Shown here: one piece after another, positions 54,426-62,942 of the stretch
How positions within the stretch are numbered: position 1 is the stretch's first letter
Layout of the letters: each line of letters opens with the position of its first letter
Assembly (NCBI GenBank): GCA_023416335.1
Contig: JAEZHY010000003.1
Coordinates: 19,159-83,158, forward strand
Direction of reading: 5' to 3'
Length of the DNA stretch: 64,000 bases
Source of the DNA: Pseudomonadota bacterium
GTDB taxonomy: Bacteria > Desulfobacterota > Syntrophobacteria > Syntrophobacterales > Syntrophobacteraceae
Made by a program: the position numbers and the translations under genes
The notes under the pieces: model-generated
The model's database searches: none
Told to the model about the DNA's origin: nothing
The model's input: only the letters and a program-made list of their open reading frames with translations

Positions 54426-56113
54426 ATGAGCAACAGGAATCGAATAAATGCCGATACAGTCCTGGTCGGTCTGACAACCCGTCTCCTGGGACCGGCGGGC
54501 GAAGGTCTTGAAAGATGCAGCTTCCTCGAAGCCGGGCTGAGCATTTTGGGAGAATATGCCAAATGCGACGGGGTGCTGGCACATCTTGCCGACGGCAGGG
54601 CATCCATCTCTCGTAAAGACGATGGGCAGGAATCACGGCCCGCGTTTAATATTCTGAGAAAAACCGAAAACTTGCTGGAGATGCTTCTCGAAAGCGAAGA
54701 CCCGCTTCCCGGCATACACTCTGCCCGGTTCTCCGAATGCGGCAGTTTTTGGACCAATGATGCCCGACGCGTAAAAAGGTATTTTGACGACCAGTCGCCC
54801 GGGCTGCACTTGGAAAGATGCGGATGGCACGATCGAATTCGCTCGATCGCATTGATCGGAATTGAGGAAGACGGCAAACCCGGGGGGTATCTGCAATTCT
54901 CCCGAACCCGGTCGCCCGGGTTCAGTGCCGGAGAAGTGCAATTCCTGGAGTCCCTTTCCCGGATCTTTACAATCGCCCTCAGGCATTGGCGCGCAACCTG
55001 GGCGCTGCAGGAACGGGTGAAGGAACTCTCCTGCCTTTATCGGATTGCGAACGTGCTCGACACTCCGGACAAGTCCATAGGCGATGTCCTTGGAGAAATC
55101 GTTAGGATATTACCTTCCGCCTGGCTCTATAACGCCGACGCCGTCGCGAGAATAGAACTCGATGACCGGAGCTATGATTCCGGAAAATATGAGCACGGGA
55201 AGCAGGAACAATCGGCGGATATTGTAATTGACGGTGCGAAACGGGGACGCGTTCGGATCGCGTACCTGCATCGCAAGCCGGAACTGGACGAAGGACCGTT
55301 TCTGTCCGAGGAGCGCAGGCTTATCGACACCATAGCCAAGGAATTATCCTTACGGATCGAACGCAGGCTTTACGAGGAAGAGCAGGCGAACATCAAGGAG
55401 CAGTTGAAACACTCAAACCGGCTGGCTGTCATCGGTCAATTAGCGGCTGCCGTGGCCCATGAACTCAACGAGCCCCTGACGAATATTTTGGGATTCGCTC
55501 AGCTTTCGGCAAAAGAATCCAAACTGACGGGCCAAAGCGGAAGCGACCTGGAGAAAATCATAGCCAATTCCCTGCACGCCAGGGAGATCGTCAGAAAGCT
55601 CCTTCTGTACGGCAGAAAGATGCCGCAGCGCAGATCGCGGGTGGATGTCAACAAGGTCGTCAGGGAAGCTTTGGGCCTTTTTGAACACCGACTGAGCAAG
55701 GAATGGATTATAGTCGAACTGAAACTCATGGACGATGTGAGGCCCGTCATCGCCGATCAGGCCCATCTCAGGCAGGTTGTGGCCAACCTCGTTCTGAATT
55801 CCATACATGCCATGCCGCACGGGGGCACACTCACCCTAAGCACGGTTCAGAGGGAAGGTACTGTCGATATTCTCGTTCAGGACACCGGGTGCGGCATGGA
55901 ACGGGCCGTCATGGACAAGATATTCATACCATTTTTTACCACAAAGGGGCCGAGCCGCGGAACAGGACTCGGACTGACCGTGGTACAGGAGATCGTAACG
56001 GGATTAGGCGGATCCATACACATAGACAGCAGTCCGGGGATCGGGACAAAGGCCTTTGTGAGTCTTCCTTCAGCCGAAAAGGGAAATCCTCTCCCGATTG
56101 GAGAAAAAGCGCG
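54426..56113 (+). CDS. GAF-type sensor histidine kinase (NtrB-like core)
   Basis: A soluble kinase (567 codons to the stop, which ends at 56129). The N-terminal 170 residues form a GAF-like sensor (LLGPAGEGLERCSFLEAGLS, FSRTRSPGFSAGEVQFLE), a second sensor region covers about 190-310, and the kinase core has IGQLAAAVAHELNEPLTNIL, NLVLNSIHAMP, VQDTGCGMER and GTGLGLTVV. AGAGG precedes the ATG. Its last codons overlap the start of the NtrC-type regulator by 17 nt, so the two are a coupled pair. The coordinates given end at the regulator start; the frame itself runs to 56129. Confidence 0.88.
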
Positions 56114-57444
56114 TGGCAAAAGAGTCTGAGAGTATCCTCATAGTCGATGACAGCCGGGACACTCTGGAGGTCCTCCAGAGGAACCTCTCTTCGCGGGGCT
56201 TCCGGGTGACCGCCGCCTCGGGAGTATCCGAAGCCGTGAGGGTCCTGGAGACGGCGGACATCGGACTGGTCATTACCGACATCAGGATGCCGCAGATCGA
56301 CGGATTTAGCCTTATTAGGCACATTCACGAAAATTACAAAGAAATCCAGGTCCTGGCGATAACGGGCTTCCCCACGATCGACGGCGCGATCAGGGCTGTG
56401 AAACTGGGGGCTGAGGAATACCTCATCAAACCGTTCACCGACGAAGAACTCTTTGCCGCCGTTGACCTCGCTTTTTCAAAATTGAGGCTCAAGAAACAAG
56501 CCTCCGCTTCCCTGATGGTCCGGTTGAAGTACGGAATAATCGGGGAATCCAGGCCCATGCAGGAAGTTTTCAAGGCTATCGCGAAAGCGGCCTCCAGCAG
56601 CGCGACCGTGCTCATCCAGGGCGAGAGCGGGACGGGCAAGGAACTGATTGCACGGGCTATACACTACAATAGCGACAGGGCGGGCTTCCCTTTTATTCCG
56701 GTAAACTGTGGAGGAATTCCCGAACAGCTCCTCGAAAGCGAGCTTTTCGGGTACGCCAAAGGGGCCTTTACCGGGGCTGCGAGCACCCGTGCGGGCTTTT
56801 TCCAGACAGCGGACTGCGGCACGATCCTGCTCGATGAGATCAGCGAGGCGAGTCTCACCATGCAGGTCAAACTCCTGAGGGTCCTCCAGGAAAAAGAAAT
56901 CTGCATGCTGGGATCCAGCAAGCCGCGAAAGGTGAATATCAGGATAATAGCCGCGACAAATCGGGACCTGTTCGAGCTTCTCAAAAAAAATCTCTTCCGG
57001 GACGATCTGTTCTATCGATTGAACGTAATCACCATCGATGCGCCGCCGCTCAGGGACAGGGGCGACGATATAGTCCTGCTCATAAATCACTTTATCCGGA
57101 TATTCTCGGAGCGTTACGGACGGAACCCGCCCCGGCTCTCCGACGAGGTGCTCGCCGCCCTCACGGCCTATCATTGGCCCGGCAACGTGCGGGAACTGGA
57201 AAATATCATTCACAGGTTCATCTCCATGACTTCTTCAGATGTCATCGAAGTGCCGGACCTGCCTCCCTATATGCGCTTTTCCGCCCAGAGGACCGGAAGC
57301 GTAAACCGCACGCTTGCCGAAGTGGAAGCGGAACACATCCGCAGTGTTCTCGACAGTGCCGGCGGCAACAAGACCATTGCGGCAGGAATCCTGGGGATCG
57401 ATCGAAAGACGCTGAGGGACAAGCTGCGCAAAAAGACCGATTGA
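56113..57444 (+). CDS. NtrC-family sigma-54-dependent response regulator
   Basis: A 443-residue regulator. Receiver: Asp in IGLVITDIRMPQIDG and switch Lys in EYLIKPFTDEELF. AAA+: Walker A QGESGTGKE, GAFTGA in YAKGAFTGAAST. C-terminal Fis-like helix-turn-helix: GGNKTIAAGILGIDRKTLRD. The GTG at 56113 with GGAGAA 9 nt upstream is preferred; a TTG at 56098 is the alternative. It is paired with the kinase just upstream. Targets are unknown; the Cys-rich protein and glutamate dehydrogenase downstream are candidates, but no clear sigma-54 site was found before them. Confidence 0.9.
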   Translation: MAKESESILIVDDSRDTLEVLQRNLSSRGFRVTAASGVSEAVRVLETADIGLVITDIRMPQIDGFSLIRHIHENYKEIQVLAITGFPTIDGAIRAVKLGAEEYLIKPFTDEELFAAVDLAFSKLRLKKQASASLMVRLKYGIIGESRPMQEVFKAIAKAASSSATVLIQGESGTGKELIARAIHYNSDRAGFPFIPVNCGGIPEQLLESELFGYAKGAFTGAASTRAGFFQTADCGTILLDEISEASLTMQVKLLRVLQEKEICMLGSSKPRKVNIRIIAATNRDLFELLKKNLFRDDLFYRLNVITIDAPPLRDRGDDIVLLINHFIRIFSERYGRNPPRLSDEVLAALTAYHWPGNVRELENIIHRFISMTSSDVIEVPDLPPYMRFSAQRTGSVNRTLAEVEAEHIRSVLDSAGGNKTIAAGILGIDRKTLRDKLRKKTD

Positions 57445-57652
57445 TCTCCGACAAATTCCACTTCCTTCCCGGGGAGAATCTCCCCGGATGGTTCAAAATT
57501 CCCCGCCTTTTGTCTGCCCCAAACCACGAAGCCAATCAAAAATATACAGTAAATTCCATTTCTTAATCCTACCCTTCATTCGGGCATCAATATTGCCTTA
57601 TTCCATCGTGAACGCGGTACAGACCAATACTCCATTTCACGAGGGATATACC

Positions 57653-58003
57653 ATGAAGCGATCGAATTACGCGGCGAAACAGGCCTTTGAAGAGAACGAA
57701 GCGTTGAAAGACCAGGCCTCCCCGGAAGAGGCCCAATCATCCGCAGGCAAGTACCTGGGGCTGTGCTCCACCTGCAATTACGCCGACGGTTGTACTCTGA
57801 GAAGAGATTCTGAGCCGCCCGTCCTTTTTTGCGAGGAATTCGATTCCTCATCACCCCCGAGCCCAAACCATCCGGTGCTCCTCCACAAAACGGCCGGCTT
57901 GCCGGAAGGGCGCATGGGCTTGTGTATGAACTGCGGCAAGCGCGACACCTGCAGTTTTCAGAGAGGGGACGGCGGCATCTGGAGTTGCGAAGAATACGAA
58001 TGA
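57653..58003 (+). CDS. Cys-rich small protein with two CxxC-type repeats
   Basis: A 116-residue protein; family not recognised. It has two similar modules: GLCSTCNYADGCTLRRD..FCEEF (about 36-63) and GLCMNCGKRDTCSFQRG..WSCEEY (about 89-115), each with CxxC, a third Cys five residues on and a fourth before EEF/EEY. This suggests two metal (zinc or iron) sites. The N-terminus is charged and helical. No signal peptide, so cytoplasmic. GAGGG lies 7 nt before the ATG. It precedes the glutamate dehydrogenase by 71 nt. Confidence 0.75.
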   Translation: MKRSNYAAKQAFEENEALKDQASPEEAQSSAGKYLGLCSTCNYADGCTLRRDSEPPVLFCEEFDSSSPPSPNHPVLLHKTAGLPEGRMGLCMNCGKRDTCSFQRGDGGIWSCEEYE

Positions 58004-58074
58004 TCCGGCGGTGCTTCGAATCGATGCGGAAAAGTCGATCCACAAGTAAGCTATCAATTGATGAAAGGAATCCC

Positions 58075-61000
58075 GTGTACAAACTGAAACAAGCCCCTCG
58101 CAAACGACAGCCTGCAACGCCGGGCAAACTGCAGGAACTCTGCTTCAATAGAGTTCAGAGTGAAACGGAGAGCCGCATTCGACAAACGCCGAAGGTCCTC
58201 TCCTGGCTGTTCGACAGTATGCCTTCAAGCTTTTTCGTTACGATGCGGCACGAGCCCCGGGCTATGACGAACCTGATCCTGGGACTTCCTTCATTAATTG
58301 AAGAACAAAGACTCATCCTGACCAACCAGGAATTGAAGCTCATCGTCGCAAGGCTGGATAAGCGCGGATCCTTGTATGACACACTCAAACTCCTGCACGA
58401 TCGCGAAATATCCTTTGCCGAATTCACGCATTCGTATAACCCGCTGCCGGGGGCCACGCAGAACCTGGAAATCCTCAGGTTTGATTTCGACCGGAGAACA
58501 CACCTGGAAATTGCCGAGGCGGAGGATGGGAGCATACCGGAGGGGATTGCGCGCGAGGTCAGGGCCAGGATGGAATTGTCCCATCCGGAATTCGATTTCC
58601 GGGATTTCCGCTCCGATTTGAGCGTTCTGTGGCTCAACAACAGGGACTACGTGCTCCTTCTCCCCCCTGAAAACATTGCAAGGCTGCTGTGGCTGTATCA
58701 ACAGTGCAGGAAGAATGACGGGCTGTTCGTAAGCGTGGAGAAAAGCGACGAGCAGATTCTGGGCCAGGAGTACAGCATCCTGTTCTCGGTTTCGAACCCG
58801 CCGCAGAAAGGTTTCCTGACCCAGATAATGGAGGTCCTCAAGCGTCTCGGACTCGGAGTGCGGCGCTCTTATTGCCTGAATGTCAGCAACGGGTTGTTCT
58901 GGAATTTCCTGGGCAACTTTGACGTGGTCCCATACGAAGGCCGGCCGATGGCAAAGGACTCCAGGGAAGTCGATCAACTCAGAAGAGAACTCTACAATAC
59001 TCAGATTCTCTCTACGCATAACACTGCTTATTCCGATCTGGTCGGCACAGGGGGGATGAGCGGCGAGGATGCTTCACTGGCGAATGCCTTCGTCGCATTC
59101 TGCCGGACCGCTCTCGCCCATTGTGACCCGGACAGGTTCGATTCTGACATGGTGAGGAATGCATTCTTTTCTCATCCGGCGATCGTTCAGGACCTCGTAG
59201 CTCTTTTCAGGATCCGGTTCAGTCCCGATTTCGAAAACAGGGACGAAGCGTATGAACGGGCTCTCAAGGTCGTTCAGGAAGAAATCGCGGGTTACAACAC
59301 CGGCCACAAGCACCTGGACGAAATTCGCAAGAAGGTTTACCGCACCTGCCTGCTGTTCGTGACCCATACTCTCAAAACGAACTTTTTCGTGCCCGAGAAG
59401 CACGCCCTCTCCTTTCGACTGGACCCTGCCTACCTGGGCGAGATGGGGCCGGAGATGACGCAGGACCTGCCCGCCCGAAAGCCTTTCCGGATCACCTTCT
59501 TTTTCGGCAGGCGCGGGTTTGGCTACCATGTCGGTTTTTCGGACATTGCCCGGGGAGGGTGGCGGACGATTGCCTGCAGGACCGACGACGAAATGGAGAC
59601 GAACACGAACAGTCTGTTCCGGGAGGTCTTCGTCCTGGCCCATACGCAGCACCTGAAGAACAAGGACATCTATGAAGGCGGAGCCAAAATGACCGTGCTC
59701 ATCGATGCCCGCGATCTCTCCTCGGAAGAGGCGCTGACGCAGCAGGTCTATAAGCTGCAGTTTGGCTTCATCAATGCTTTTCTGGACATCTTCATCACCG
59801 AAAACGGGAAGGCAAAAGACCCGCGCGTAGTGGATTACTACGGGGATGATGAGGCAATAGAACTCGGCCCGGATGAGAACATGCACGATGCCATGATCGA
59901 GCTGATCGCCAGGCAGGCGGTCAAGAGGGGGTACGTGCTCGGAGTCGGCCTGATGTCCAGCAAGCGCTTCGGAATTAACCACAAACAATACGGGGTGACC
60001 TCGCGGGGTGTCGTCAAGTGCGCCGCGACAGCGATGAGCGAACTCGGAATCGATATATATCGAGACCCTTTCACCGTGAAGTTTACGGGAGGCCCGAACG
60101 GAGATGTTGCCGGGAATGCGATCCGGCTGCTCCTGAATGATTGCCCCGGAGCACGCATCCTCACCGTAACCGATGCGTCGGGTTCGCTGTACGATCCCGA
60201 GGGCGCCCATTCCGCCGCCCTGGACCGGCTCGTTCACCAGGGGGACATCGAGGACTTCGATGTCGAACTGCTCCATCCCGGGGCCTCCGTCCTTTACAGG
60301 CACAAAACCCGCCGGGAAGGCCTGAAGTTGCTGCACCTGAAACTTACGCGGCTTGCGGACGGGCTTCACGAGAACTGGATTACCGCTGACGAATTCCAGA
60401 AAGAACAGAGCAGGCTGATCTTTTCCGTGCCGGCCGATCTCTTCCTTCCGTGCGGAGGGCGCCCGGAAACGATTGACGGTTCCAATTGCAGATCCCTTTT
60501 TCAACTGGACGGCACGCCCTTCGTATGTGCGATCGTCGAAGGAGCCAATTCATTTCTTTCACCCGAAGCACGCGAATTCATACAAAAAAGATCCGTCATT
60601 ATCGTGCGTGATTCTTCGGCGAACAAGTGCGGCGTGATTTCGTCCTCGTATGAGATCATCGCCAACCTGCTCATGAAGGAGTCCGAGTTTTTGAGACACA
60701 AGGAGGAATACATCGCCGACGTATTGAACATTCTGGACCGCAGGGCCGCGGACGAAGCAAACCTGATCTTCAAACGGCACAGAGAGTGCGGAGGGAAGCT
60801 GCTTTATACGGAAATCAGCGCGGCAATCAGCGAAGAGGTAAACGCCCTCTACGATACGCTGTTTTCTTTCTTTCAGGAGCACCCGTCCCTGGTCGGGCAG
60901 CATCTCTATCAGGACGCGATATTGGATCATTTGCCGGAATTCATCAGAAAACACCCGACATACAGGTCGAGGATCGGGAAGCTTCCGTTCAAAATCCGGT

Positions 61001-61170
61001 GCGCCATCCTGGCCTGTGAACTCTCCTCATCCATCGTATATCACGGCGGGTGGGATTCCGACCTCACCGCAAGGCTCGAAGCGTACCTGAAGTCCGGATA
61101 CAGGAAAAAGCCCGCGGTGCGCAGCAAAGTTCACGAGACTTCAGTCGTTATGAAAACTGCCGCAAGCTGA
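58075..61170 (+). CDS. NAD-specific glutamate dehydrogenase, large (about 115-kDa) class
   Basis: A 1031-residue enzyme that oxidises glutamate to 2-oxoglutarate and ammonia. A long N-terminal regulatory region (1-480) precedes a catalytic core recognised by FFGRRGFGYHVGFSDIARGG, EGGAKMTVLIDARDLS, KRFGINHKQYGVTSRGVVKC and FTGGPNGDVAGN. It is shorter than the 180-kDa class (about 1600 residues). The GTG at 58075 with AAAGGA 6 nt upstream is preferred; the frame stays open upstream, overlapping the Cys-rich gene, with an ATG at 58024 as alternative. Rnk follows after 17 nt. The role in nitrogen or amino-acid catabolism is inferred. Confidence 0.88.
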   Translation: MYKLKQAPRKRQPATPGKLQELCFNRVQSETESRIRQTPKVLSWLFDSMPSSFFVTMRHEPRAMTNLILGLPSLIEEQRLILTNQELKLIVARLDKRGSLYDTLKLLHDREISFAEFTHSYNPLPGATQNLEILRFDFDRRTHLEIAEAEDGSIPEGIAREVRARMELSHPEFDFRDFRSDLSVLWLNNRDYVLLLPPENIARLLWLYQQCRKNDGLFVSVEKSDEQILGQEYSILFSVSNPPQKGFLTQIMEVLKRLGLGVRRSYCLNVSNGLFWNFLGNFDVVPYEGRPMAKDSREVDQLRRELYNTQILSTHNTAYSDLVGTGGMSGEDASLANAFVAFCRTALAHCDPDRFDSDMVRNAFFSHPAIVQDLVALFRIRFSPDFENRDEAYERALKVVQEEIAGYNTGHKHLDEIRKKVYRTCLLFVTHTLKTNFFVPEKHALSFRLDPAYLGEMGPEMTQDLPARKPFRITFFFGRRGFGYHVGFSDIARGGWRTIACRTDDEMETNTNSLFREVFVLAHTQHLKNKDIYEGGAKMTVLIDARDLSSEEALTQQVYKLQFGFINAFLDIFITENGKAKDPRVVDYYGDDEAIELGPDENMHDAMIELIARQAVKRGYVLGVGLMSSKRFGINHKQYGVTSRGVVKCAATAMSELGIDIYRDPFTVKFTGGPNGDVAGNAIRLLLNDCPGARILTVTDASGSLYDPEGAHSAALDRLVHQGDIEDFDVELLHPGASVLYRHKTRREGLKLLHLKLTRLADGLHENWITADEFQKEQSRLIFSVPADLFLPCGGRPETIDGSNCRSLFQLDGTPFVCAIVEGANSFLSPEAREFIQKRSVIIVRDSSANKCGVISSSYEIIANLLMKESEFLRHKEEYIADVLNILDRRAADEANLIFKRHRECGGKLLYTEISAAISEEVNALYDTLFSFFQEHPSLVGQHLYQDAILDHLPEFIRKHPTYRSRIGKLPFKIRCAILACELSSSIVYHGGWDSDLTARLEAYLKSGYRKKPAVRSKVHETSVVMKTAAS

Positions 61171-61187
61171 ATTTCAGGAGAGTCGAA

Positions 61188-61613
61188 ATGCCGGGCAAAC
61201 GAAAAATATTTGTAAGCGAATTTGATATGAAGCGTTTGAGGAAGCTTGTTGAGTTGCTCATGGAAAACCAGTCCGACGACCGCGAAAAGAAACATGTCGA
61301 ACTGCTCCATGAAGCCCTGCGCGAAGCTGAGGTAGTGGAGCCGGAGAAAATTCCCGGGAACGTGGTCACGATGAATTCGATAATTCAGGTCAGGAATCTG
61401 GATACCGGTCTGCAGACGGTTTATCAACTGGTCTTCCCCGGTGAAGCCGATATCAGGCAGAACAAGGTCTCCGTGCTTGCGCCTATCGGAGCCTCTCTCA
61501 TCGGATGCAGAGTGGGCGGGATCGTCAAACTGCAGGTCCCCGCCGGGTTAACCACCCTGAAGATTGAAGAAATCCGGTATCAGCCCGAGTCGGCGGGAGA
61601 CTTTCACCTTTGA
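61188..61613 (+). CDS. rnk: Rnk-like GreA-fold protein
   Basis: A 141-residue protein with an N-terminal coiled coil (FVSEFDMKRLRKLVELLMEN) and a C-terminal GreA/FKBP-like domain (YQLVFPGEADIRQNKVSVLA, PIGASLIGCRVGGIVKLQVP). This is the Rnk (regulator of nucleoside diphosphate kinase) arrangement; Rnk binds RNA polymerase. AGGAG lies 7 nt before the ATG. It is probably cotranscribed with the glutamate dehydrogenase. Confidence 0.88.
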   Translation: MPGKRKIFVSEFDMKRLRKLVELLMENQSDDREKKHVELLHEALREAEVVEPEKIPGNVVTMNSIIQVRNLDTGLQTVYQLVFPGEADIRQNKVSVLAPIGASLIGCRVGGIVKLQVPAGLTTLKIEEIRYQPESAGDFHL

Positions 61614-61661
61614 TGAAATTGGCACGACATAGCTTGACCAATGTTGGACAAGGCCCCTGTC

Positions 61662-62387
61662 ATGAAGAATAAATTACTGTTGCTCGTAGTATCTTTCAGT
61701 TTCTTAGTGGGAATATTTTTTACTCAGAACAATGCATTTGGCGAACCCCGTCCCGCCGGGCCGAAGGGGATTCGCTCGCTCCTCAGCATGGAAAGGGCGA
61801 TGCAAAGAATCGACGCCGCCGAGAACGCGCTGCTGTCTACGGAAATCAACGGAGACCAACGCCTCGGCATTTATGCCCTTATGAAGGAAGCCGGAGCGGA
61901 TTTCCATGAAGCCGGTTCGACATACCTGAAGGGCAATGACGTGAACAGCACCGGAGTCTCCGGGGTAGACTTCGCTTCCGCTATTGAAAAATGGTGGAGC
62001 GATCATGAACTGTTCCTGAAGCTTGCCGGGGATTTCGATAAGGGCCAGAGCCTCCAAACATATAGAGCAATGAGCGTGCAAGCCCTTGAAAAAAATGCGG
62101 CAAGCCTTTCGGCTGCGCTGGTTTTGCTCCAGGGAGAAATCGACCATGAATTGCAAAGGATCGGCGGTGATGGCCGGAATGCGGCGACGGCGTCCTCCGG
62201 CAGTTCTGTAAAAGACGGTTTCGTGTGGGGGCAATTTCTTGTCTTCACGGTTGCTGCAGCTTTGATGCTTCTGGTCACATGGCTTCTTCGTCCCCGAAAA
62301 CACCACAGACTGTCTCTGGAGGTAGGCAGTTATCCTCCGGTAATGGCAACCCCACCGCGGGGAGGAACGCGTTCCTCAACACAGTAA
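61662..62387 (+). CDS. Unrecognised exported protein with C-terminal membrane helix
   Basis: A 241-residue protein: signal peptide (about 1-27, NNAFG), a helical exported domain (ERAMQRIDAAENALLSTEIN, IYALMKEAGADFHEAGSTYL), then a membrane helix at about 197-216 (GQFLVFTVAAALMLLVTWLL) and a short basic tail. The helical part faintly resembles sensor domains of chemoreceptors or type IV pilus PilJ but lacks any signalling module. The ATG at 61662 with AAGG upstream is preferred to 61641. I do not know its function. Confidence 0.7.
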   Translation: MKNKLLLLVVSFSFLVGIFFTQNNAFGEPRPAGPKGIRSLLSMERAMQRIDAAENALLSTEINGDQRLGIYALMKEAGADFHEAGSTYLKGNDVNSTGVSGVDFASAIEKWWSDHELFLKLAGDFDKGQSLQTYRAMSVQALEKNAASLSAALVLLQGEIDHELQRIGGDGRNAATASSGSSVKDGFVWGQFLVFTVAAALMLLVTWLLRPRKHHRLSLEVGSYPPVMATPPRGGTRSSTQ

Positions 62388-62453
62388 GCGCATGTCCGAG
62401 ACTTGCCGCTCCGTTTTGTCCATGTGAGGTGCAAAACGGGGCGGCAGTAAGGA

Positions 62454-62771
62454 TTACTCCTGAACCGGCAGGAGTTCTACAATCCTTTTCTCGAGTTCGT
62501 AAAGCGCGCCTTCCAGGTCCCCCGGGGTGGCCGCAAGCCGGTTCCTGTCCTGGACCACAAGCCGGGCAACATGGTCGCGTTCGATATCCTGAAACAACTC
62601 GTTCCTGCTTCTGTAGAAAACAACCTTCGATTCGTCCAGTCCCTTTTTTCTTATGAAATCCAGGCACTTCTGCTTTTGTACATCGAGCATGCGCTCGTAA
62701 TTATCCCCGTCTTCCGGTGCCAACTCGTGTTTCCACACCAGGAGGTAAACGGCAGTGATTTTTTCTTCCAT
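62454..62771 (-). CDS. Unrecognised 105-residue protein
   Basis: Starts MEEKITAVYLLVWKHELAPE and ends LYELEKRIVELLPVQE. The segment MLDVQKQKCLDFIRKKGLDE, VVFYRSRNELFQDIERDHV, ARLVVQDRNRLAA has the rhythm of the serine-recombinase N-terminal fold (Q..CL.F....G .. LL.DI....V..LVV.D..RL), but the catalytic serine motif is absent and there is no DNA-binding domain. AGGAG lies 5 nt before the ATG, so it is likely expressed. It may be a non-catalytic relative or an unrelated protein. Confidence 0.65.
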   Translation of the reverse strand: MEEKITAVYLLVWKHELAPEDGDNYERMLDVQKQKCLDFIRKKGLDESKVVFYRSRNELFQDIERDHVARLVVQDRNRLAATPGDLEGALYELEKRIVELLPVQE

Positions 62772-62942
62772 ACTTTCTCCTGCAAATCTGTTATTTTTCT
62801 GAACATTATCCCCTTAGCGTCCGCTACAGTGTAGCAGGACGCACACCCGGGTGAAAAGATCGAATTCAATGCACGAACTCAGTTCTTTGCATAAGCGCGA
62901 AATAAACGGATGGAGATTAACAGGGTATAACAGGAACTTACC

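Noticed and set aside
62454..62771. Serine recombinase call for the 105-residue protein
   Set aside because: Only the general spacing matches; the catalytic serine motif and DNA-binding domain are missing.
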